A stretch of 37,920 nucleotides of DNA from Chloroflexota bacterium (GTDB taxonomy: Bacteria; Chloroflexota; UBA6077; CF-72): positions 1 through 37,920 of the forward strand of contig JAFAZN010000114.1 in assembly GCA_019239775.1 (NCBI GenBank), in the 5' to 3' direction. The notes under the pieces were generated by a model. That model saw only the letters and a program-made list of their open reading frames with translations, ran no database searches and was not told where the DNA came from. Position numbers and translations under genes: made by a program. Below, piece after piece: positions 31,815-37,920 of the stretch (positions are counted from its first letter, which is position 1; each line of letters opens with the position of its first letter).

Positions 31815-33182
31815 CTAGCTCGGGGCCATTATAAGTACCCGATAGGCGCCATGCCGTCCGACTTCGGTGTACTGGGTGGCGAGAAAGGCCTCGAGCGGAC
31901 CGTTCGCGCCCGGTGGGCCCCACACGGACTGCCAGAAGTCCGAGATCACCGCCACGCGCGCATTGGAACGCTGGAGGTCAGCCATGACGGTCTGGATTTG
32001 TGACGCGTCGGCGGCGCCAGGGTTGAGGTGGTCGAACCGCGTCGGATTGGGCCTGTCGGCAAGGACGTACAGCAGTGGCGACGTGGGATAGACGAAGATT
32101 GGTTCACCCGCTTGGGTGCGAGTCTTGATGTCCTCGACTGTGGCTTGGATGTCCGCCGCGGTTTGAACGGGCGCCTCGACGCCGTCAACCTGCGCCCGTG
32201 GGAGTTCAACTGCTGCGATACGGCTGGAGAAGTTCGGCCACAGCAGGATGGCCGTGATCGCGAGACTTGCGATGGCCACGGCGCGAGGCACTCGCTCCAA
32301 TGCGATTGCGCCGAGGACCAGCAGGATCGGCGCGGACCAGAGCAAATGCAGCGTGTCCATGCGTGGAAACTCGGTGAGCAACAGTGCGCAGCCACAAAGC
32401 AGATACAGGCGCAGGTGGGGGTGGGAATCTCGTCGCAGCAGCCACACGCCACCGATCGCCGCTGCCACAGGTATCGCCACCGTCGGTTCAGGTGCCGACA
32501 GCAAGCCAGCCTGGTTTACCGCGCCAACGACGACGCCCAACTCCTGCGGCTGCACGCCGGCCGCCAGCAGGGGAAGGAGCCACACAGCGGTCGTCGCCCC
32601 GAAGGCAACAAGGGGACGAGCTAGGCGTGGCCAACTCCAGATGAGGATGGCCAGGAGGATGAAGACGCCGGTGTTCTGCTTGAAGACATAGGCGCCGGCG
32701 GCGAGGACGCCACTGGCGGTGAGTCTGCCTCGGGCCAGTGCCCAGGTGGCGCCGACGGCAAGGAGGCTGCTCAGCCAGCCCGGGTGTGGCTCCCATCGCG
32801 CTGGCGCGTCGTCCAGCCCGATTAGCAGCACCAGGCCAGGCACGGCCGCCCACCACGGGTTGCGCACGAGTGGCCGCGCCATCCCGAACAGCACCGGCAC
32901 CATTGCCGCGCGGGCCAGTAGCGCGATCGCACGCGCGGCCACGAGCGAGGGGCCACCCAACGCCGCGAAAACGCCGGCGTGCAGATACGCGAGTCCGGGT
33001 GTATACAGCGTCTCGAAATCGCGATAGGGCAGCTGGCCGTGCAGCACGCGGGTGGCTTGTTGGACGAAGTAGCCCTCGTCCAGGTCGTCGATGCCGACGT
33101 GAAGCAGGCTCGCCTCGACGGCCAGGCCGGCAAGCAGCAGGCCCATCGGCCATACTGTGCGCGAAAGGATCCGATCGATCAT
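31815..33182 (-). CDS. GT-C-type membrane glycosyltransferase-like protein
   Basis: 455 residues from the ATG at 33182; ATG at 33146 is also plausible. The frame continues to 33305, but that part overlaps the CBS gene and has Pro/Ser-rich, non-coding character. After the first helix the outer loop reads VGIDDLDEGYFVQQATRVL and LPYRDFETLYTPGLAYL, the acidic first loop of ArnT/PMT-like GT-C enzymes. About ten membrane helices follow to about residue 345, then a soluble C-terminal domain (FVYPTSPLLYVLADRPNPTR, VAVISDFW). It probably transfers a sugar from a polyprenyl carrier; acceptor unknown. ruvC follows 5 nt later, so co-transcription is possible. Confidence 0.75.
   Translation of the reverse strand: MIDRILSRTVWPMGLLLAGLAVEASLLHVGIDDLDEGYFVQQATRVLHGQLPYRDFETLYTPGLAYLHAGVFAALGGPSLVAARAIALLARAAMVPVLFGMARPLVRNPWWAAVPGLVLLIGLDDAPARWEPHPGWLSSLLAVGATWALARGRLTASGVLAAGAYVFKQNTGVFILLAILIWSWPRLARPLVAFGATTAVWLLPLLAAGVQPQELGVVVGAVNQAGLLSAPEPTVAIPVAAAIGGVWLLRRDSHPHLRLYLLCGCALLLTEFPRMDTLHLLWSAPILLVLGAIALERVPRAVAIASLAITAILLWPNFSSRIAAVELPRAQVDGVEAPVQTAADIQATVEDIKTRTQAGEPIFVYPTSPLLYVLADRPNPTRFDHLNPGAADASQIQTVMADLQRSNARVAVISDFWQSVWGPPGANGPLEAFLATQYTEVGRHGAYRVLIMAPS
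31828..31833 (-). promoter_or_regulatory. Consensus -10 (TATAAT) before ruvC
   Basis: A perfect TATAAT on the minus strand lies 18 nt before the ruvC ATG, inside the last codons of the GT-C gene. It could give ruvCAB its own promoter. The -35 region is poor, so chance cannot be excluded. Confidence 0.4.
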
Positions 33183-33912
33183 GCGCCGCGTCAACATCGA
33201 GGCTGCCTTTCTCGGCGAGGGCGGAGTCAGTGATACCGGAGACGAAGAAGGCCTGGCGCTGTCCGTGCGCGGTGGTGAGATCGTGCTCGTTCTACCGGCC
33301 GGCACATCCGAATCGCGGGCCGTCGAAGCCGCTTCGATGATGCGCGGCTCGTTGCGCCTGGAGACCGGGCGTGTCCTGACGTTCGAGATTCACGATGGCG
33401 CCGTCGGTGCGTTTTACGAGGACGAGCCGGGCGAGCTGTTTGACCGGCGTGAAGCCACCCCGGCCGACGGCCTCTCCAGCGTAAGCGCCAAGCCCGCCCA
33501 GAGTGAGACCTTTGGGGGCGCCAACGCGCTCCACGGTGCCGCGGCGACCGCGCGCGATGTGATGACAACCAGCGTGGTGAGCGTGTCGCCTAGCGACAGC
33601 GTGGACGAGGCGGCACGCCTGCTCACCTTCCATGATGTCAGTGGGCTGCCGGTGTGCGACCGTTCGCGCGTGGTTGGTGTTCTGAGTGAGGCGGACTTGA
33701 TCGGCAAGAGCGGTTCAACCGTCGGTGAGGTGATGACGGCGCCCGCGGTGACGGTCTCGGAATCGACGAGCCTCGAGAAGATCGCCGAGATGCTCACACA
33801 GCAGCGCATCCGCCGGCTGCCCGTTGTTGATGCCAGCGGCAGCCTGGTCGGCATCGTAAGTCGCCACGACGTGCTGGTCTGGGCCAGCCGCCGCGTCCTC
33901 ACGCCGCGCTAG
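33181..33912 (+). CDS. CBS-pair protein
   Basis: 243 residues from the ATG at 33181, with AAAGGA 12 nt upstream; a GTG at 33157 is in frame. The N-terminal about 105 residues have an unrecognised alpha/beta pattern (GEIVLVLPAGTSESRAVEAA, GRVLTFEIHDGAVGAFY). Two CBS domains follow at about 115-170 and 175-235: ARDVMTTSVVSVSPSDSVDE, GLPVCDRSRVVGVLSEADLI, then VGEVMTAPAVTVSEST and RLPVVDASGSLVGIVSRHDV. CBS pairs usually bind adenine nucleotides and gate a partner or a fused enzyme; no partner is evident. Divergent from the GT-C gene, whose start codon shares the CATG. Confidence 0.82.
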   Translation: MRRVNIEAAFLGEGGVSDTGDEEGLALSVRGGEIVLVLPAGTSESRAVEAASMMRGSLRLETGRVLTFEIHDGAVGAFYEDEPGELFDRREATPADGLSSVSAKPAQSETFGGANALHGAAATARDVMTTSVVSVSPSDSVDEAARLLTFHDVSGLPVCDRSRVVGVLSEADLIGKSGSTVGEVMTAPAVTVSESTSLEKIAEMLTQQRIRRLPVVDASGSLVGIVSRHDVLVWASRRVLTPR

Positions 33913-33931
33913 CCCGCCGCTACAAAGAGGT

Positions 33932-33947
33932 CCAGGACACTTCCTGG
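33932..33947 (+). terminator. Short hairpin after the CBS gene
   Basis: CCAGGA (33932-33937) and TCCTGG (33942-33947) enclose a 4-nt loop and are followed by TTATTTCCCCCC. The stem is short, so termination would be weak. The rest of 33913-34045 shows nothing else clear. Confidence 0.35.
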
Positions 33948-34045
33948 TTATTTCCCCCCTGCGTCGAGCACCCGAAGCGTACGCTGCCGAGCGCTCTGCG
34001 CAGTGACAGACGAACCCTTCTCTTGAAAGAAGCAGACTGGCAGGA

Positions 34046-34297
34046 CTAGTCGTCGGCTTTGAGCGGGTCGGCGGCGGCGGGATCTCCCTCTTTGACAATC
34101 TCGATGAGCCGCGACCCGAAGTAATCCCAGCGGAAGAGCGCCCAGCAGGCGCCGCAACGCAGATCCAGGATGCGTCCTGGCTGTTCAGGCCGCCATGGAG
34201 AGGGCGTGCCGCCATCCATCGCCGCTCGCGTGCTGTATAGCTGCTCAGGCGACGGCTCATCGCGACCGCAACTCGGGCATCTCCGTGGGTAGACCAT
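34046..34297 (-). CDS. Small zinc-ribbon protein
   Basis: 83 residues from the ATG at 34297; the frame is open further upstream but overlaps the divergent methyltransferase gene. The pairs PRRCPSCGRDE and LDLRCGACWALFRWDYFGSR form a four-Cys zinc ribbon with a linker of about 40 residues. The tail after EIVKEGDPAAADP is acidic. Arrangement and size resemble small bacterial zinc-ribbon proteins of unknown role. No ribosome site is visible. Divergent from trmJ with 53 nt between. Confidence 0.6.
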   Translation of the reverse strand: MVYPRRCPSCGRDEPSPEQLYSTRAAMDGGTPSPWRPEQPGRILDLRCGACWALFRWDYFGSRLIEIVKEGDPAAADPLKADD

Positions 34298-34350
34298 TCT
34301 TAATCCAGGCGGCAGGGTAGCCCCCGGCCTGGCGTGTTTCAATTGGGCGT

Positions 34351-35253
34351 TTGGCCGATCGCCCGTCGCGCTTCGTACGCCGCAAGCCTGAAGATCCACT
34401 GACGCGTCGCGACGAAGCCCTGGCCTTTGTCGCGTCAGACGAGAGTTGGCAACCGCCACTCTGGTTCAGCAACGTCCAGGTCGTCCTGGTTGAGCCAACC
34501 GACCCGGTCAACATCGGCGGCGTCGTGCGGGTTATGGCCAACACGGGCTTTCTGGGTTTGCGCCTCGTTCGACCGGTGGGCTTCGACCCCTGGCACATAG
34601 GTGGGATCGCGCACTATACGCAGCACATCGTCGAGGCCACTTCAACGTACGAGACGATTGCGGAAGCTGTCGCCGATAGGCAGTTCGTCGTCGCAGTAAC
34701 CGGCAAGCACCAGCGCGTCGAGCGCAACGCGCTGCCGTTTGGCGGCGCGATTGACGCGGTGACCGCGGCAGCACAGGCTGGCCAGGCGGTCGCATTGGTG
34801 TTCGGCCGTGAGGACTACGGCCTCACGAACACAATGCTGGATGCCTGCCACGCTGTGACCACGATTCCAACCAATCCGGCGTATCCATCGCTGAACCTCG
34901 CCCAGGCGGCGCTGCTGGTGCTGTATCAGCTGTTCCAACGATCGGGTGGAGAGCAGCAGGCGTATCGCCCGCCTCGGCGCGTTGCACCGATCGCGCCGTC
35001 GTCGCTGCTGGAGGACCTCTTCGCCGACCTGGAGCGCGCGCTCGAAGCGATCGAATTCCTGCATTCGCGCTCGCGCACCAGCGCGCTGCGCTCGCTGCGC
35101 GTGGCGCTCTACCGTGCGCGGCTGGACGTGCGCGAGGCGTCGTTGCTGCGCGCAGTCTTCATCGAGACGCGCAAGTTCCTCAAGCGCAAAGGCGTCATCA
35201 CCGAGGTAGGCCCCGTCGGCTACGCTCAAAGGAACCGTGACCCAGACGCGTAA
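34351..35253 (+). CDS. trmJ: SpoU-class tRNA 2'-O-methyltransferase, TrmJ type
   Basis: 300 residues from a TTG at 34351; the start is uncertain because homology begins at about residue 42. The trefoil-knot motifs are complete: motif 1 VLVEPTDPVNIGGVVRVMAN (N54, G56, R60), motif 2 ALVFGREDYGLTN (E154), motif 3 YPSLNLAQAALLVLYQL (S180, N182). The C-terminal helical part (LLEDLFADLERALEAIEFLH, LLRAVFIETRKFLKRKG) matches TrmJ rather than TrmH or TrmL. It probably methylates the ribose at position 32 of tRNAs. The MBL gene overlaps its end by 17 nt. Confidence 0.85.
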   Translation: MADRPSRFVRRKPEDPLTRRDEALAFVASDESWQPPLWFSNVQVVLVEPTDPVNIGGVVRVMANTGFLGLRLVRPVGFDPWHIGGIAHYTQHIVEATSTYETIAEAVADRQFVVAVTGKHQRVERNALPFGGAIDAVTAAAQAGQAVALVFGREDYGLTNTMLDACHAVTTIPTNPAYPSLNLAQAALLVLYQLFQRSGGEQQAYRPPRRVAPIAPSSLLEDLFADLERALEAIEFLHSRSRTSALRSLRVALYRARLDVREASLLRAVFIETRKFLKRKGVITEVGPVGYAQRNRDPDA

Positions 35254-36274
35254 CGCAACCCTGCCCGAGCGTGCCCAGCTGTTGCCGGGCGTTCACCGCC
35301 TGCCGCTACCGCTGCGCGACTCGCCGCTTGGCCACGTCAACACCTATTTGATCCGGTCCGACGACGGCTACTTACTCGTGGACTGTGGCTGGGACACCGT
35401 CGATACCTTGCAGGCGTTGGAAGGCCACCTCAGAGCGCTCGATATCTCGATCGGCGACGTGCGCCACCTGGTGATCACGCACATACATCCAGATCATTAC
35501 GGCCTGGCGGGTAGGTTGCGCGAGCTGAGCAAGGCGGACTTGAGCTTCCACCGCCTGGAGCGGCTGTACATCGAGTCGCGGTATGCCAATCCGGATGAGC
35601 TGCTGGGCGAAATGCACGAGTGGCTGCAGGTCAACGGCACCCCGCAAGCCGAGTTGGACCGACTCAACTTCGGCAGCATGGGTATCGTCGAACGCGTCAA
35701 GATTGCCTTTCCTGACACGACGCTCGACGGTGGCGAAGAAATCACCTGCGGCAAGTTCGCCTTCAAGGTGATCTGGACGCCAGGCCACTCGGCCGGCCAT
35801 ATCTGCCTGTACGACGCCAGGCACAAGATCCTGCTGTCCGGCGACCATGTGCTGCCCCACATCACGCCATCGGTCGGACTGCATGTACGCGCGGCCAGCA
35901 ATCCATTGGCCGACTACCTGGATTCGCTGCGGCTGATTGGCCGCCTCGAGGCCGAGCTGGTGATGCCAGGTCATGGCGAGCCATTCCAGGGTCTGCCCGA
36001 GCGCACCGGTGAGTTGATTGCCCATCACCAGCGGCGGCTCGAAGAAATCCGTGGCTTGCTCGCCGCGCAGCCTGAAGTGCCGATGAGCGGCTACGAAATT
36101 GCCTCGCGCATGCGCTGGAGCCGACGGCGAACATGGGATGACCTGTCAGGTTTCGAACGGCGCATGGCGGTGACCGAAGCCCTCGCGCACGTTGAGCTGC
36201 TGCACGCGCGCGGCGAGGTGCACAAAGAGTGCGCCGAAGGGGAGATCACTTACCAGCTGCCAATGCCACAATAG
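35237..36274 (+). CDS. MBL-fold metallo-hydrolase
   Basis: 345 residues. The zinc site is complete: H82, H84, D86 and H87 in THIHPDHYG, H184 (TPGHSAGH), D203 (LLSGDHVLP) and H246 (VMPGHGEP). The C-terminal about 75 residues are helical (ERTGELIAHHQRRLEEI, RRMAVTEALAHVELLHARGE), as in the lactamase_B group with a winged-helix-like tail found in LACTB2/MBLAC2-type and PHA-depolymerase-like proteins. The substrate is not predictable: thioester, lactone or nucleic-acid hydrolysis are all known in the fold. GTG start with AAAGGA 3-4 nt upstream, overlapping the trmJ stop. The pentapeptide gene starts 5 nt after its stop. Confidence 0.85.
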   Translation: MTQTRNATLPERAQLLPGVHRLPLPLRDSPLGHVNTYLIRSDDGYLLVDCGWDTVDTLQALEGHLRALDISIGDVRHLVITHIHPDHYGLAGRLRELSKADLSFHRLERLYIESRYANPDELLGEMHEWLQVNGTPQAELDRLNFGSMGIVERVKIAFPDTTLDGGEEITCGKFAFKVIWTPGHSAGHICLYDARHKILLSGDHVLPHITPSVGLHVRAASNPLADYLDSLRLIGRLEAELVMPGHGEPFQGLPERTGELIAHHQRRLEEIRGLLAAQPEVPMSGYEIASRMRWSRRRTWDDLSGFERRMAVTEALAHVELLHARGEVHKECAEGEITYQLPMPQ

Positions 36275-36279
36275 AGTTC

Positions 36280-37764
36280 GTGGCGAAGGGCGCGAAGGCG
36301 TCACCATCGGTGAGCGCGACCGTTGAGGACCGTGCCGCCGCTGACCAGCAACGTCGTCGGCGTGGCCCGGGTCGATATGCAGTTGCACTTGTGGCCCTCG
36401 CGGCCCTCGCGGCAGTCGCCATCTGGCTCGTTCCGTTGCTCCAGGTTGAACCCGCGCGCGAGAAACTGAGCAACGAGACGGACGTCACGACCGCAGATCG
36501 AATCGCGCTCGAGAATCAGCTTTTCCAGTCCGAGAACGCGGCCCGTGCCACGCTGGCGATCATTTTCGGGGCGGCGGGACTGCTGCTGACCGCGGCCGTG
36601 ATATGGCGGCGGTACGAGAAAAGCCGTGAGCTGAAGACGCATGAGCAGTTCGCAAAGGCCGTCGAACAGCTTGGCAGCGAGCGTGCCGATGGCTCGCCGC
36701 GCACCGAGGCACGCCTGGGTGGCATTTACGCCCTCGAGCGGCTCGCCAATGAGACCGAACGCGAATACTGGCCCATCATGGAGGTGTTCACGGCGTACGT
36801 GCGCGACAACGCCGCCTGGGGCTCCAGCACTTCGAAAACCGGCTCAGCGCATCGGCTCGCGGCAGACGTGCAGGCGACCCTCGCGGTCCTGGGTCGCCGC
36901 AAACTCCCGCCCCATTCGGCGCCGCAGGAGAAGCGTTTTCTGGACCTCCGCGAGACGGACCTCCGCGGCGCGAACTTGTCCGGCAGTCGGCTGGAGGGCG
37001 TGAGCTTCTTCGCGGCGCACCTCGAGCGAGCGGATGCGACGCGTGCGGTGTTCACACGATCGAACTTGCGCGAAGCCCACCTTCAGGGCGCAACCCTGAC
37101 CGAGGTGGACCTGGTCGGCGCGTCGCTGTCGCGGGCGAACCTGGAAGGGGCGCGGCTCAATCACGCCAACCTGGAGGGAGCCGACCTGAGCGGCGCCAAT
37201 CTGCGTGGGGCGGACCTCTGGGAGGCCAACCTCAAGGGCTGCAACCTCAAAGATGCCGACTTGCGCGGGGCGGACCTGAGCGCATGCGTGCTGGAGGAGG
37301 CAATCCTGTGGCGCGCTGATCTTCAGGACGCGGTGCTGACCGGCGCCCGCTTGCGCGAGACGCACCTGGAGCGCACCAACCTCCTCGGCGTCACGGGGCT
37401 CACCTGGGAGCAGGGCGGGGATGCGTACACCGACGAGAACACCATCTTGCCGCTGTATCTGCAGCCAGAGTCTGCTCGCGCAGTGGCGGCGGCTGCGGCC
37501 GCGGCGCCGACGCCAGCCGCGCGGCGCGCACCAGTCCAGCGTGCTGCGCCGCCACCGAAGCCTGCACCGCCTCCGCCGTCGCCGCCACCAACCCCCGAGG
37601 TTGCGCCTGCACCGCCCGAGGAGCCCGCAACCCGCGACAACGTCGTGGAGTTGAACGCGCCTGAACGGCGGACGCGCGCACGCAAAACGAAAGTGGTCGA
37701 AGCGAAACCGAAGAAGTCGTCTGTTTCGAAGCGGCGCAACCCCGGCCTGGTGAAGCCCGCCTGA
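36280..37764 (+). CDS. Membrane-anchored pentapeptide-repeat protein with basic tail
   Basis: 494 residues from the GTG at 36280, 5 nt after the MBL stop; the open frame goes back to 36229 inside that gene. Two membrane helices (about 33-55 and 89-110) lead to a helical linker (THEQFAKAVEQLGS, EARLGGIYALERLANETERE) that commonly precedes pentapeptide domains. Residues about 220-370 are A(D/N)LxX repeats, for example TDLRGANLSGSRLEG and ANLEGADLSGANLRGADLWE, forming a right-handed beta-helix. It closes with GLTWEQGGDAYTDENT. The last about 95 residues are Ala/Pro-rich and end in a strongly basic segment (ERRTRARKTKVVEAKPKKSS). The role of the repeats is unknown; the tail could contact nucleic acid or acidic polymers (inference). 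Confidence 0.85.
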   Translation: MAKGAKASPSVSATVEDRAAADQQRRRRGPGRYAVALVALAALAAVAIWLVPLLQVEPAREKLSNETDVTTADRIALENQLFQSENAARATLAIIFGAAGLLLTAAVIWRRYEKSRELKTHEQFAKAVEQLGSERADGSPRTEARLGGIYALERLANETEREYWPIMEVFTAYVRDNAAWGSSTSKTGSAHRLAADVQATLAVLGRRKLPPHSAPQEKRFLDLRETDLRGANLSGSRLEGVSFFAAHLERADATRAVFTRSNLREAHLQGATLTEVDLVGASLSRANLEGARLNHANLEGADLSGANLRGADLWEANLKGCNLKDADLRGADLSACVLEEAILWRADLQDAVLTGARLRETHLERTNLLGVTGLTWEQGGDAYTDENTILPLYLQPESARAVAAAAAAAPTPAARRAPVQRAAPPPKPAPPPPSPPPTPEVAPAPPEEPATRDNVVELNAPERRTRARKTKVVEAKPKKSSVSKRRNPGLVKPA

Positions 37765-37769
37765 TCTGA

Positions 37770-37920
37770 TTAACCCATGGCGCGGAGCGCGGTTACAACC
37801 TGGCTCACCGAACCGTCGCCTTTGAACAGCGCCTCTGCGTTGAAGCGCGGATCGCCGCCCCCGCCCGCATCATTGGCAATGGTCCAGAACGAGTAGGCGA
37901 AATTCCACGGTTCGCGCCGA
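37770..37920 (-). CDS. C-terminal end of an incoming gene (partial)
   Basis: The last 49 codons of a minus-strand gene that enters from the right edge. The visible sequence includes EPWNFAYSFWTIANDAGGGG, DPRFNAEALFKGDG and VSQVVTALRAMG before TAA. The aromatic-rich WNFAYSFWTIAND with the Gly run resembles the C-terminus of secreted glycoside-hydrolase-like proteins, but the fragment is too short to name. It converges on the pentapeptide-repeat gene with 5 nt between stops. Confidence 0.6.
   Translation of the reverse strand, partial: RREPWNFAYSFWTIANDAGGGGDPRFNAEALFKGDGSVSQVVTALRAMG

Noticed and set aside
33183..33305. N-terminal extension of the GT-C protein
   Set aside because: The Pro/Ser/Arg-rich extension overlaps the CBS gene in antisense and precedes the first membrane helix without any family similarity.
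1..37920. tRNA or rRNA genes, prophage, toxin-antitoxin or defence islands
   Set aside because: I looked on both strands for cloverleaf-like segments, phage structural genes and known defence domains and found none I could support; the DinB-XRE pair is not enough to call a defence system.

Overview
The window is GC-rich, gene-dense bacterial chromosome with no rRNA, tRNA, insertion sequence, prophage or CRISPR array that I can see. The gene set suggests a free-living bacterium of the Chloroflexota or a nearby high-GC terrabacterial lineage: a B12-dependent (class II) ribonucleotide reductase, transamidation through GatCAB, an LCP protein with a LytR C-terminal domain, large GT-C glycosyltransferases with C-terminal beta-sandwich modules, a DUF5679 zinc ribbon and a DinB-like protein. 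The phylum is an inference; no marker is decisive by eye.

Layout. 1-3.8 kb: end of a BON-domain protein, a secreted repeat protein, an orphan OmpR-type response regulator with a degenerate receiver, and a Rieske oxygenase. 3.8-8.8 kb (minus strand): class II ribonucleotide reductase behind a tandem pair of NrdR-like boxes, an LCP cell-wall ligase and a ROK sugar kinase. 8.8-14.2 kb (plus): a DedA protein with an extra membrane domain, a small Cys-rich protein and a 1201-residue GT-C glycosyltransferase. 14.2-18.8 kb: YfbR nucleotidase coupled to a cNMP/CpaE-like ATPase, two small Cys-containing ORFs, and a selenium-binding-protein (methanethiol oxidase) gene followed 2 nt later by a membrane protein. 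18.9-24.0 kb (minus): murJ, then gatC-gatA-gatB, with a roughly 230-bp array of degenerate 16-nt units between murJ and gatC. 24-29.5 kb (mostly plus): a possible zinc-ribbon micro-ORF, polysaccharide deacetylase, DinB-XRE pair, a triplicated 46-bp intergenic unit, ornithine-cyclodeaminase-family enzyme, rsfS, a small membrane protein, ndk (minus) and a DUF5679 microprotein. 29.5-33.2 kb (minus): GT-C protein, ruvC, ruvA, ruvB. 33.2-37.9 kb: CBS-pair protein, zinc-ribbon protein, TrmJ-type methyltransferase, MBL hydrolase, membrane pentapeptide-repeat protein and the 3' end of an incoming gene.

Most genes are housekeeping: dNTP supply and clean-up (nrdJ, yfbR, ndk), translation (gatCAB, rsfS, trmJ), Holliday-junction processing (ruvCAB) and envelope building (murJ, LCP, GT-C, deacetylase). 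I see no clear new defence or biosynthetic system. The most unusual non-coding features are the 16-nt array before gatC, the 46-bp triplication whose copies carry the upstream stop codon, and a recurring TAnnnT hexamer 6-10 nt before start codons that implies many leaderless mRNAs.
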